A stretch of DNA of 31,747 nucleotides from Dysgonomonas sp. UBA5412. Lineage in GTDB: Bacteria > Bacteroidota > Bacteroidia > Bacteroidales > Dysgonomonadaceae. The stretch covers positions 1 through 31,747 of the forward strand of contig DHNQ01000023.1 of NCBI GenBank assembly GCA_002409595.1, given 5' to 3'. This document shows, piece by piece, positions 1 through 7,964 of the stretch; positions within the stretch are counted from its first letter, which is position 1; each line of letters starts with the position of its first letter. Under the pieces are notes generated by a model. That model saw nothing but the letters and a program-made list of their open reading frames with translations. It was not told the origin of the DNA and did no database searches. Made by a program: the position numbers and the translations under genes.

Positions 1-852
1 TACTTTTGGATTATTATTTACATTATTCTTAAAGAAATAATAACGAAAGACCCTTCTACATTACAAAACTATTATAATTATTTTGAATCGAAAGTTGCAA
101 AAAAAGAAATCCCTGAATTCTATACAAAGAATGGTGATATTATAGAATCAACAGAGTTTGGAGAAGAAATTCTGTCATTATTTGGATATAAATCTATTAG
201 AGGAGGGAGTAAATTTATTTGGCTTGCTAATAGTTTAGATTTATCTATTTGTCCATATTGTGGTTATGAATATACGCTTTTTACCAAAAATCCTGATAAA
301 ATCTTACTTGATTTCGACCATTTTATATCTAAAGTAACTGCTCCATATTTATCATTATCTTTTTATAATTTAATCCCATCATGTCATAATTGTAATTCAA
401 CACTAAAAGGAGTAAAAGAATTTACGATAAACAGTCATATACATCCGTATATGCATAATTTTCACTCTCTGGGTAAATTTATAACAGATCGTCCTGTGAT
501 TCAAAATGATATTACTTCTTTTGATATAAAAATAGACATCATTACAAGCAATACAGCTGAATCCGTTTGTATGACAAATAATATTTCTGATTTTTGTATT
601 GAATCTAGATATAACAGTTTCAAAAATGACGTACTAGATTTGGATAATCTTAAGGATCAATATAATGAAACAAAAAAACAAGAAATGCTAAAATGTGGCA
701 TTTTGGGTGTGGTATTCTCAGACAGGACTGAGTTATTAAAATACATTGCTAAGTCGAGTAGAATTCCTTTTGATGAGAACGAAGCAAGAAAAAAGACAAA
801 AGGGAAATTTGAATTAGATTTGGCTAAAGAGTTTTTAATTCTCGATCCATAA
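1..852 (+). CDS. HNH endonuclease, 5' truncated by window edge
   Basis: The frame is open from base 1 to the TAA at 850-852, giving 283 visible residues; the real start lies left of the window. An ATG at 451 is internal, because the nuclease core is upstream of it. Visible core: CPYC (Cys84, Cys87), then DFDHF with His107, then YNLIPSCHNCN (Asn123, Cys128, Cys131). This is the layout of an HNH (beta-beta-alpha metal) nuclease with a structural zinc held by two CxxC pairs. The C-terminal 150 residues are charged and match nothing I recognise. HNH proteins of this kind often work with an AAA or SMC-like ATPase in anti-phage systems such as Septu (PtuA/PtuB) or retron Ec78; any partner would be outside the window. 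HNH assignment is firm; a defence role is inference. Confidence 0.8.
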   Translation, partial: YFWIIIYIILKEIITKDPSTLQNYYNYFESKVAKKEIPEFYTKNGDIIESTEFGEEILSLFGYKSIRGGSKFIWLANSLDLSICPYCGYEYTLFTKNPDKILLDFDHFISKVTAPYLSLSFYNLIPSCHNCNSTLKGVKEFTINSHIHPYMHNFHSLGKFITDRPVIQNDITSFDIKIDIITSNTAESVCMTNNISDFCIESRYNSFKNDVLDLDNLKDQYNETKKQEMLKCGILGVVFSDRTELLKYIAKSSRIPFDENEARKKTKGKFELDLAKEFLILDP

Positions 853-857
853 ACAAA

Positions 858-883
858 ACACCCAACTCTACATTTCTGGGTGT
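858..883 (-). terminator. Possible terminator of ssrA
   Basis: A 7-bp inverted repeat (858-864 with 877-883, 12-base loop) lies about 50 bases beyond the 3' end of tmRNA. Read on the minus strand it is followed by TTTTGTTT. It also lies just after the stop codon of the HNH gene on the opposite strand. The stem is short, so confidence is moderate. Confidence 0.4.
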
Positions 884-897
884 AAAATCGGGTGTAA
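878..897. repeat. Direct repeat GGGTGTAA x2 beside ssrA 3' end
   Basis: The octamer GGGTGTAA occurs at 878-885 and again at 890-897, between the HNH gene and the 3' end of ssrA. Short direct repeats beside a tmRNA or tRNA 3' end can be arm-type binding sites of a tyrosine recombinase. With only two copies and no integrase in view, this remains a suggestion. Confidence 0.3.
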
Positions 898-930
898 TCT
901 TCGCAATCTTCTGATAATCAGCGTTATTTG

Positions 931-1325
931 TGGAGCTGGAGGGATTTGAACCCTCGTCCAAACAAGGAACTAATTTGCTTTCTACATGCTTATCTCTGCT
1001 TAAATTTTTGTGAATGAGCAAGACCAAAGCCACCAACTCAAACCTTAGCTTCTTTAATTTCAGATAAGAGCCAAAGCCTCTCTTATCCTAACTCCGATTT
1101 ACCTGCACCACCTGATCGGCACGCTTCGAAGCCACAGCTTCCGGGTGATGTCTTGTCCTTACACCTGTGCAAGGATTAAGCTATATCTACTATACTTCGA
1201 TTAAGCAGCAAGAGCGTAATTGTTATTGCCAGTTAAAATTTTGACGTCTAAGATTATAGTGCCAGCCGACTATGCACTGCATGCTTACAAACCATTTCAT
1301 CTCGCTGTCAAAGCCAGTCAGCCCC
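931..1325 (-). ncRNA. ssrA: tmRNA (transfer-messenger RNA)
   Basis: tmRNA rescues ribosomes stalled on broken mRNAs and tags the nascent peptide for proteolysis. The 5' end (1325 downward) reads GGGGCTGACTGGCTTTGACA, the conserved tmRNA start. The 3' end has a T arm (stem 939-943 with 951-955, loop TTCAAAT) and an acceptor strand (932-938). That strand pairs with the 5' GGGGCTG over 7 bp with one G-U pair. The discriminator base is at 931, and the following bases read CAA, so CCA is not fully encoded. The length of about 395 nt is normal for a one-piece tmRNA. The resume frame at 1230-1201 encodes GNNNYALAA. No protein gene is needed to explain this stretch. Confidence 0.95.
1201..1230 (-). 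other. tmRNA tag-peptide reading frame (GNNNYALAA)
   Basis: On the minus strand GGC AAT AAC AAT TAC GCT CTT GCT GCT TAA encodes GNNNYALAA followed by a stop. The YALAA end is the degradation signal recognised by ClpXP-type proteases. The tag normally begins after an alanine supplied by the charged tmRNA. Confidence 0.9.
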
Positions 1326-1392
1326 ATTGATTTGTTGTTTGATATAATACTAACATCAAACTTAGGTATTTGAGAATAAGTAAATACCGATA

Positions 1393-1425
1393 CAAAGGTA
1401 ATCCTTTTTTAGAATACATTACAAA
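1393..1425 (-). promoter_or_regulatory. Candidate ssrA promoter
   Basis: On the minus strand TTTG (1425-1422) is separated by 21 bases from TACCTTTG (1400-1393). This fits the Bacteroidetes primary sigma consensus TTTG-N19..21-TAnnTTTG. Transcription would start near 1387, about 60 bases before the mature 5' end, leaving a leader for RNase P to remove. Confidence 0.55.
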
Positions 1426-1437
1426 TAAAACAAAAAT

Positions 1438-1473
1438 TTTGTAGCTTATTGTAATGTAAAATGGATATATTTG
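1438..1473 (+). promoter_or_regulatory. Candidate promoter of the ABC transporter unit
   Basis: TTTG (1438-1441) and a perfect TATATTTG (1466-1473) are 24 bases apart, somewhat longer than usual. The -7 box lies downstream of the ATG at 1461. If it is real, translation must start at the ATG at 1506. Confidence 0.4.
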
Positions 1474-1505
1474 CCTTTAGTTCTAACATAATCAAACACA
1501 AATTA

Positions 1506-2672
1506 ATGAACAAGGAAAACTTCCAAGCTCAATTTGACAAAGTAAAGAAACTCATAGATTATGAAGACTTTACTTTACTTTCAAAACGCATAATAGACTT
1601 TACACTAGATACTGGTAATCTTAAGTTTTACAGGCAAACAATAGAGTATATAAACTGGTTAGAAGATAATCAGACAAAAATTGAAGAAGTAAAAAAAAGG
1701 TCTTCTGACTTGTTAGACAACCTTTATAAAGAATTGATAATCAAAGATTCTTCATTAAATAAAGATTCGGATTTAATATCCATTAATAATCTTACAAAAT
1801 CTTACAAGAAGTCTGCATTCACCTTAGGTCCAATCAGTATCAACATTGCAGCCGGACAAATCATAGGATTAGTAGGCGAAAACGGAAATGGTAAAACAAC
1901 TTTGTTAAGGACATTGTGCAAAGAATTATGTCCCAGCAGTGGCTCTGTAGATTATAAATTTCCATATTCCGACAACTATGATCTGAGATCTAAATTGATT
2001 TATATACCTCAACGCACTCCAAGCTGGCAAGGTTCCCTCCTTTCTAATCTCAGGTTTACAGCTTCTACTTATGGCATTACCGGAGAGGAAAATATTCTGA
2101 CTGTAGACCTTATTATAGATCGAATGGGGTTGCGCAAATACAGAAACTATAAATGGAAAGATCTGTCTTCCGGATATAAAATGAGGTTTGAGTTAGCCAG
2201 AGCTTTATTACGTAGGCCTCAATTATTATTGATAGACGAACCATTGGCAAATCTGGATATTTTAGCTCAACAAATAGTGTTAGATGATTTTCGAGACATT
2301 GCCCGTTCCACATTTCGACCATTGGGTATTGTATTGAGTTCTCAACAGCTGTATGAGGTAGAAAAAACATCTGACTATGTTATCTTCTTAAAGAATGGAG
2401 CTCCTAAGAATCTGGGACAAAATAATAATAATTGTGATGAGATAGTTAAGTTTATTATTGAATTTGAGTCGGAATGGGATCAAGATCAATTGCTAAAAAC
2501 GTTTCTTCCGTTAGGTATAGAAAGCTTACAAGTGAATGGTGGCACATATGTAGCTTGTTTTCCTCAAGACATTACACTTAATCATTTTCTAAAAATAGTT
2601 TTGGAGCAAAAAGTACCTCTGACATATTTTAGAAATATATCTAACTCGACACGTAGATTTTTCCTTTCTTAA
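1506..2672 (+). CDS. ABC transporter ATP-binding protein
   Basis: This is the ATPase subunit of an ABC transporter, 388 residues from the ATG at 1506. An upstream in-frame ATG at 1461 would add 15 residues, but a -7 promoter box overlaps it. A helical N-terminal extension of about 85 residues precedes the nucleotide-binding domain. Motifs: Walker A GENGNGKT (124-131), Q-loop IPQ (Gln169), signature LSSGY (220-224, in place of LSGGQ), Walker B LLLIDE (Glu245), D-loop. At the H-loop, where STH is usual, the sequence reads SSQQ, so Gln replaces the switch histidine. About 80 residues follow the NBD as a small C-terminal domain. The membrane-protein gene starts 13 bases downstream and is probably its permease partner. 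Substrate unknown. Confidence 0.85.
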   Translation: MNKENFQAQFDKVKKLIDYEDFTLLSKRIIDFTLDTGNLKFYRQTIEYINWLEDNQTKIEEVKKRSSDLLDNLYKELIIKDSSLNKDSDLISINNLTKSYKKSAFTLGPISINIAAGQIIGLVGENGNGKTTLLRTLCKELCPSSGSVDYKFPYSDNYDLRSKLIYIPQRTPSWQGSLLSNLRFTASTYGITGEENILTVDLIIDRMGLRKYRNYKWKDLSSGYKMRFELARALLRRPQLLLIDEPLANLDILAQQIVLDDFRDIARSTFRPLGIVLSSQQLYEVEKTSDYVIFLKNGAPKNLGQNNNNCDEIVKFIIEFESEWDQDQLLKTFLPLGIESLQVNGGTYVACFPQDITLNHFLKIVLEQKVPLTYFRNISNSTRRFFLS

Positions 2673-2685
2673 AAAAACAATCATA

Positions 2686-4239
2686 ATGATAAAAAAAATA
2701 CAACAATATCTATTGCTTCACTATCCCAGAGTATGGAATACGCGTCTAATACCCATGCTCCTTATTTTAGCATTTGTACATTTTCTAGTATGGGGATTAG
2801 GTTACATAGTTACAGATAATACTTTTAACCGAACTTACTATTATTATTCTTCATTCGACCAACTAGGCTTATTATATCCAACGTCTTTCCTAATATCTAT
2901 TTTACTATTTATTGGTTGGTTCGTATTTTACAATAGGAATAATGGATTGAAAGTATTTTATCCACAAAGTACAAAACAACTTTATTTAGAATGGTTATTT
3001 ACATTTGTCATTATCTCAGGAATTACATTTATTCCTTTTTCTTTGACAGCGGGACATACGTCGAAATGGAAATCGGTTGCGACTATTACCGAAGCAAAAC
3101 AAGCCTTAAAAACAATTAAAGAAGCAAGAGTCTTGATTCCTTTCGATTATCTCGATAATTACCAATTTGAGGAAAATAGGGATACTCCCATACCTGTTCC
3201 AAACGGTATGAAACTAAACCTAGATTCTATTGATAAAAATCTATTTGCTCTAAACTACGTCTATGATTCACAATCAAGGCTAGTTGAAATTAAAGTAGAG
3301 GGATATACCGGACCATCTATTTTATATTATAATGAATATTATGGATCTGGGTATTATGAAGATGGGTCTATCAATATAAAAGAACGCCAGAATTTAGTAA
3401 AAACATGGCTGCAGGAAAATAATAAAGATAGCATATATGCATTAATGCAAGCGTTTAATACACTACAAAAGAAGCATAATTTTGAGATTGACCTAACTCC
3501 CGATAAATGGTATAAACGAATTTACAATCCTCCATTCTTCCCTATTAACGAATCTACTATAATAATAAATTACGGAGTGAGGAATTATAATAACTACCGC
3601 GATGGATATGGAAGATATGATAAGATTAGATATAACGAGCATGATATACAGATTCTCCCTACAACACCTAATCTGGAGTCTAAAGAACTAGAAGCCGGTT
3701 ATCAACATATAATGAGAGCCTATACCGATGATGAGCCATTCTATACTGCCATCGGATGTTTGTGCTTTGCGATTGCTATATCAGTTCTTTTATTCTCATA
3801 TAGGATAACAACAGGAAAGCATTGGCTTATAGCGATAATTACAACAGGAATAATTATTTTCATTGCAGTATTGTTAGGAGTTTCTCTAAGCGAAATGCTC
3901 ACATATCAGGCAGAGCCAACTGTTTTGTTAATAATATTATCGGCTTGGATATTTCTATTTGTACTCTTCCTATCCAAAGTAATAGTAAAGATCACAACTA
4001 AAAAGAGCAAAAAACGATCTAAAATATATATCAATATTCTTTTATGGCTATTGCCTTGCCTGTTACCTCTCTCTTATGCTATATCGTTATTATTTCAAGA
4101 GATTTTTGATAAAGAATTCTACGAAAATAAATCAGACAGCATGGTAAATATGTTCTTGATAAATATTATATTCGTTATCATAGCTATGTTTCCAATATCT
4201 TCATTGATCAGAGGTTGGAAAAGCATAGCTGAAGAATAA
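2686..4239 (+). CDS. Polytopic membrane protein, probable ABC permease partner
   Basis: A 517-residue membrane protein I cannot place in a named family. Predicted membrane segments are near residues 22-41, 66-86 and 108-123, and after residue 360 near 362-380, 386-408, 420-440, 456-476 and 490-508. Between the two sets lies a soluble region of about 230 residues rich in Tyr and Asn, likely exposed to the periplasm. The split (three helices, large loop, about five helices) resembles ABC-2-type permeases of Bacteroidetes. The 13-base gap to the upstream ATPase gene argues for one operon and one exporter complex. Transcription should end at the hairpin at 4269-4304. The role as permease is inferred from context. 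Confidence 0.7.
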   Translation: MIKKIQQYLLLHYPRVWNTRLIPMLLILAFVHFLVWGLGYIVTDNTFNRTYYYYSSFDQLGLLYPTSFLISILLFIGWFVFYNRNNGLKVFYPQSTKQLYLEWLFTFVIISGITFIPFSLTAGHTSKWKSVATITEAKQALKTIKEARVLIPFDYLDNYQFEENRDTPIPVPNGMKLNLDSIDKNLFALNYVYDSQSRLVEIKVEGYTGPSILYYNEYYGSGYYEDGSINIKERQNLVKTWLQENNKDSIYALMQAFNTLQKKHNFEIDLTPDKWYKRIYNPPFFPINESTIIINYGVRNYNNYRDGYGRYDKIRYNEHDIQILPTTPNLESKELEAGYQHIMRAYTDDEPFYTAIGCLCFAIAISVLLFSYRITTGKHWLIAIITTGIIIFIAVLLGVSLSEMLTYQAEPTVLLIILSAWIFLFVLFLSKVIVKITTKKSKKRSKIYINILLWLLPCLLPLSYAISLLFQEIFDKEFYENKSDSMVNMFLINIIFVIIAMFPISSLIRGWKSIAEE

Positions 4240-4268
4240 ACGATCAGATTATTTAAAAATGATAATAT

Positions 4269-4304
4269 AAAAAAGCCTTTTAGTTATAGCTAAAAGGCTT
4301 TTTT
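4269..4304. terminator. Bidirectional intrinsic terminator
   Basis: A perfect 15-bp inverted repeat (4269-4283 with 4290-4304, loop TTATAG) has A-runs on the left arm and T-runs on the right, so it ends transcripts from both sides. It lies between the convergent membrane-protein gene and atpG. Confidence 0.88.
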
Positions 4305-4330
4305 ATATTTCGGTTACTTTAAAGCTATTT

Positions 4331-5212
4331 CTATTCTAAAGCCGAAGCCCCTCCTATAATATCAAGTAATTCATTAGTTACAGCCTGTTGACGAGACTTA
4401 TTATATTGTACCGTCAAATCCTGAACCAATTCATCTGCATTATCCGAAGCAATCTGCATAGCCATTGTACGTGCTGCATGCTCAGATGCATTAGAGTCTA
4501 AGAGCACAGCATATAATCGTGAATAAAGAACAGTAGGAATTAAACTCTCCAGAATTTCCTCTTTCGAAGGCTCTAAAATATAGTCAGTCTGCGCATTCTT
4601 TGCATTCTCAGCTTCACTCTGAGCCTGTTCCAAATTGAAAGGTAAGAAAGATCCTTTTTCCAAGATTTGTGTACCGGTAGAAACAAAGTGATGATAAATA
4701 ATAACCACTTCATCCAAATCCTTATTCACATACTTTCCGATCAGATCTTTAGCCAAGTCCTGTACAGCCTGATAAGATGGATTATCAGCCATCTCTCTAT
4801 AATCTCCTTGAGATTTTAAGCCCTGCTTTTTCACAGCATCAGCAATTTTCTTCCCCACCGGATAGATCAGTATGTTATCTCTACCCAAAGACTCATATTG
4901 CTTATAAGCCGCATTGAATTCCTTAATGACATTGGCATTATAAGCACCACACAAAGAAGAATTAGAGGAGAATACAATAATTGCAACCCTCTTCACTTCA
5001 CGCTTTTGAGTAAAAGGAGAATCATAACTGATATCCGAAGAAAGCAGATTAGTCAGGATGGCATCTAACTTTGCTTGATAAGGCAAAAAGTTTCCAATTG
5101 CAGCCTGAGCCTTATGAAGCTTGGCAGATGCAATCATTTTCATAGCCGAAGTTATTTTCTTCGTACTTTTCACCGAACCTATTCTATCCTTTATTTCTTT
5201 AAGAGATGCCAT
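4331..5212 (-). CDS. atpG: F1F0 ATP synthase gamma subunit
   Basis: The gamma subunit is the central rotor shaft of F1, coupling c-ring rotation to the catalytic sites. The protein has 293 residues, near the family norm. It begins MASLKEIKDRIGSVKSTKKITSAMKMIA, the conserved N-terminal helix (shown here by its motif IxSxxxTxKITxAMxMxA). It ends with the matching C-terminal helix containing AMxxAxxNAxxLxxxLxxxxNxxRQ and ITxEL-like TNELLDIIGGA. Both helices form the coiled-coil shaft. It is the last gene of the operon, 9 bases downstream of atpA, and is followed by the shared terminator. Confidence 0.96.
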   Translation of the reverse strand: MASLKEIKDRIGSVKSTKKITSAMKMIASAKLHKAQAAIGNFLPYQAKLDAILTNLLSSDISYDSPFTQKREVKRVAIIVFSSNSSLCGAYNANVIKEFNAAYKQYESLGRDNILIYPVGKKIADAVKKQGLKSQGDYREMADNPSYQAVQDLAKDLIGKYVNKDLDEVVIIYHHFVSTGTQILEKGSFLPFNLEQAQSEAENAKNAQTDYILEPSKEEILESLIPTVLYSRLYAVLLDSNASEHAARTMAMQIASDNADELVQDLTVQYNKSRQQAVTNELLDIIGGASALE

Positions 5213-5221
5213 AACAATCTA

Positions 5222-6808
5222 TTATTTTTTATATTGAGAAGCTGTATCTTTAGCAACTTTCTTTAGTATATTCTCAACATCTTCATTGATAACTCCCTTT
5301 TTCAACACATCCAATACTTCTGCTTGGTATTGCATTTCAAGAGTTCTCAAAAATTCTGTTTCAAAATTATGAACTTTATCAAAAGGTACATTTCTTAACA
5401 ATCCGTTTGTTCCACAATACAATATAGCAATCTGTTTTTCTACTGCCATAGGAGTGTATTGAGGCTGAACCAACAATTGAGTATTCTTTTTACCCTTATC
5501 AATAGTCATAGCCGTAATAGCATCAAGATCTCCTCCAAACTGAGTAAATGCCTCCAATTCACGATATTGAGCTTGATCTATTTTCAGTGTACCTGCCACT
5601 TTTTTCATTGCCTTTACCTGAGCAGAACCTCCTACACGCGAAACGGATATACCAACATCAATAGCCGGACGCATACCAGAGTTGAATAAGTCAACATCAA
5701 GGAATATCTGTCCATCAGTAATTGAAATCACGTTCGTAGGGATATATGCAGAAACGTCTCCGGCCTGAGTCTCAATAATAGGGAGAGCGGTCAATGAGCC
5801 ACCGGCTTTAACTCTTCCTTTAAGACTTTCGGGCAAGTCATTCATCTGTTCAGCTACTTCTTGCTGACTGATTATTTTAGCAGCACGTTCAAGTAGACGA
5901 GAGTGCAAATAGAATACATCACCCGGATACGCTTCACGACCCGGTGGACGACGCAAGATCAATGACACTTCACGATAAGCGACTGCTTGCTTAGACAAGT
6001 CATCATATACCACTAGAGCATGACGACCGGTATCACGAAAATATTCACCGATAGCAGCTCCCGCAAAAGCACCGAAATACTGAACAGCAGCAGGCTCGGC
6101 AGCAGTTGCCGAAACTACTATTGTATATTCCATAGCACCCTTTTCTTGTAGTGTATCCACAATATTAGCTACTGTAGAAGCTTTTTGTCCGATTGCCACA
6201 TAAATACAATAAACGGGATCGCCGGCTTCGAAATTTGATTTTTGATTAATAATCGTATCAATTGCAATAGCCGTTTTTCCGGTTTGACGGTCACCAATAA
6301 TAAGTTCACGCTGACCTCTACCAATAGGAATCATTGCATCTACGGCTTTCAATCCCGTTTGCAATGGTTGTGTAACAGGCTGACGATAGATTACCCCCGG
6401 AGCCTTACGCTCAAGTGGCATTTCGAGTAATTCGCCGGTAATAGGGCCTTTCCCATCCAATGGATCTCCTAACGGAGTGATAACACGTCCAAGCAAACCA
6501 TCTCCCACCTTAATAGATGCGATTCTTTTGGTACGCTTAACTGTATATCCTTCTTTGATCTGATCGGATGGTCCTAATAATACAGCTCCTACATTATCTT
6601 CTTCCAAGTTCATGACAATAGCCATAATGCCATTGTCAAACTCAAGAAGCTCATTAGCCTCTGCATTTTTAAGCCCGTATATGCGAACAACACCGTCTCC
6701 TACATAAAGAACAGTACCAACCTCGTCAAACTGTACGCGGCTGCTAATGTTCTCCAGCTGCATCTTCAGCACATCGGAGACTTCACTTGCTTTTATATTT
6801 TCAGACAT
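5222..6808 (-). CDS. atpA: F1F0 ATP synthase alpha subunit
   Basis: The alpha subunit alternates with beta in the F1 hexamer and binds non-catalytic nucleotide. The protein has 528 residues, slightly longer than E. coli AtpA (513). Walker A is GDRQTGKT (172-179). The SxSRVGGSAQ region and the arginine finger lie in the segment ISVSRVGGSAQ that follows the FNSGMRPAIDVG motif. The N-terminal beta-barrel domain contains VLYVGDGVVRIYGL. The gene follows atpH after 69 bases and precedes atpG by 9 bases, so translation is probably coupled with atpG. Nothing is missing or frameshifted. Confidence 0.97.
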   Translation of the reverse strand: MSENIKASEVSDVLKMQLENISSRVQFDEVGTVLYVGDGVVRIYGLKNAEANELLEFDNGIMAIVMNLEEDNVGAVLLGPSDQIKEGYTVKRTKRIASIKVGDGLLGRVITPLGDPLDGKGPITGELLEMPLERKAPGVIYRQPVTQPLQTGLKAVDAMIPIGRGQRELIIGDRQTGKTAIAIDTIINQKSNFEAGDPVYCIYVAIGQKASTVANIVDTLQEKGAMEYTIVVSATAAEPAAVQYFGAFAGAAIGEYFRDTGRHALVVYDDLSKQAVAYREVSLILRRPPGREAYPGDVFYLHSRLLERAAKIISQQEVAEQMNDLPESLKGRVKAGGSLTALPIIETQAGDVSAYIPTNVISITDGQIFLDVDLFNSGMRPAIDVGISVSRVGGSAQVKAMKKVAGTLKIDQAQYRELEAFTQFGGDLDAITAMTIDKGKKNTQLLVQPQYTPMAVEKQIAILYCGTNGLLRNVPFDKVHNFETEFLRTLEMQYQAEVLDVLKKGVINEDVENILKKVAKDTASQYKK

Positions 6809-6877
6809 AAATTAATTTAATTATAAGTTATAAATTATGAACAACGAAACAATATCGTTACTCATATTGGCTCTAAG

Positions 6878-7435
6878 CTAGAGCATCTTACTGTTTTCGG
6901 TAATAAGCTGATGCTTAATCCTTTTTAGCTGAGTTTTAACACTGGCATCAAGGCGGTAAGTATCTATATAAAGAATAAATCCGCCATCGATATCCGGATC
7001 GACAACTGTTTCAAAATCAAGAGTTCCATCGGGTTTTATATTTTGCAATAAACCCTTCATCTTTTCAATAACAGCACTATCTGCCGGTGTGGCAGTAACC
7101 AACTTACCGGTATTTATATGTTTCAGTTCATAATAAAGATCCATATAACATAGGGCAATTACTTGAAAATATACTTCCCTCCTATTCTTGACCACAAGTT
7201 CTGCAAACCGAACAAACTCGCTACTGGGTTTTCCTCCAATTGCGGCTTTAATCAAATTCAGCTTATCATCAGCATTTAATGTAGGATTATCCATTGCCAT
7301 ACGCAATCGAGGCTCATTGGCAAATACTGCCGCAAGCTTTTTCATATCTGAAAACATAGCATCCTCAGATTTATTATCTACTGCATATTGCAACAGCGCT
7401 TTAGCATACCGCTTCGAGATCATCCCTTCATTCAT
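6878..7435 (-). CDS. atpH: F1F0 ATP synthase delta subunit
   Basis: The delta subunit (OSCP homologue) joins the top of F1 to the peripheral stalk. The protein has 185 residues, the usual length. The N-terminal six-helix domain is visible from MISKRYAKALLQYAV and ASxxPxL-like MAMDNPTLN. The C-terminal part contains the conserved VDPDIDGGFILYIDTYRLDAS segment, the family hallmark (DxxxxGGxxxxxxxxxxDxS). An internal Met at residue 5 is an alternative start. It lies 5 bases downstream of atpF, consistent with one operon. Confidence 0.93.
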   Translation of the reverse strand: MNEGMISKRYAKALLQYAVDNKSEDAMFSDMKKLAAVFANEPRLRMAMDNPTLNADDKLNLIKAAIGGKPSSEFVRFAELVVKNRREVYFQVIALCYMDLYYELKHINTGKLVTATPADSAVIEKMKGLLQNIKPDGTLDFETVVDPDIDGGFILYIDTYRLDASVKTQLKRIKHQLITENSKML

Positions 7436-7440
7436 AACAG

Positions 7441-7941
7441 TTAAGATTTAGACACCATAGCTTCATCCACCAGGCGATCAATCATTGATATTTGTTCTTT
7501 AGGGTCTTTCAAAGAATCACGAAGTACTTTTTCAGCTACATCAACAGAAAGTTCTGCTACTTGGCGACGGATATCGCGTATAGCTTGTTCCTTCTCAGCC
7601 TGTATCTGTTTACGTATTTCATCCAATTCCTTAGCCCCTGCAACTTTAGCTTGCTCACGCGCCTCGTTTACAATACGATCGCGCGTGTCGGCAGCTTCTT
7701 TCAAGATTTTCACCTGCTCTGCTTTGGCCGAAGAGAGTATTTCATCACTCTTTTCTTTTATTTTGGCCAACTGTTCGTTCGCCTTTTGAGCTGCATCTAA
7801 CGAATCTTGTATATAGTTTTTGCGCTCATCAACCATTTTGGTTATCACAGGAAAACCAAACTTGCCGAGTATGACAAAAACAATAACAAACGATAGAAGC
7901 ATCCAAAAGAGAAGCCCAGATTCAGGTAATAGTAAATTCAT
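7441..7941 (-). CDS. atpF: F1F0 ATP synthase b subunit
   Basis: Subunit b forms the peripheral stalk that holds F1 against rotation. The protein has 166 residues. One membrane helix (about 8-28, LLFWMLLSFVIVFVILGKFG) is followed by a long charged helix rich in Ala, Glu, Lys and Gln. It carries the typical ILSSAKAEQVKILKEA and AGAKELDEIRKQ segments and forms the coiled-coil dimer. Only one b gene is present, so the stalk should be a homodimer. It sits between atpE (23-base gap) and atpH (5-base gap). Confidence 0.95.
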   Translation of the reverse strand: MNLLLPESGLLFWMLLSFVIVFVILGKFGFPVITKMVDERKNYIQDSLDAAQKANEQLAKIKEKSDEILSSAKAEQVKILKEAADTRDRIVNEAREQAKVAGAKELDEIRKQIQAEKEQAIRDIRRQVAELSVDVAEKVLRDSLKDPKEQISMIDRLVDEAMVSKS

Positions 7942-7964
7942 ATCTTATTTACTTTAATTTCTAT

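Noticed and set aside
824..1036. 70-residue minus-strand reading frame over the ssrA 3' end
   Set aside because: It lies over the tmRNA acceptor and T arm and the adjacent hairpin; the RNA gene explains the sequence.
7492..7800. 102-residue plus-strand frame
   Set aside because: Antisense shadow of the atpF coiled coil; composition follows from the opposite strand.
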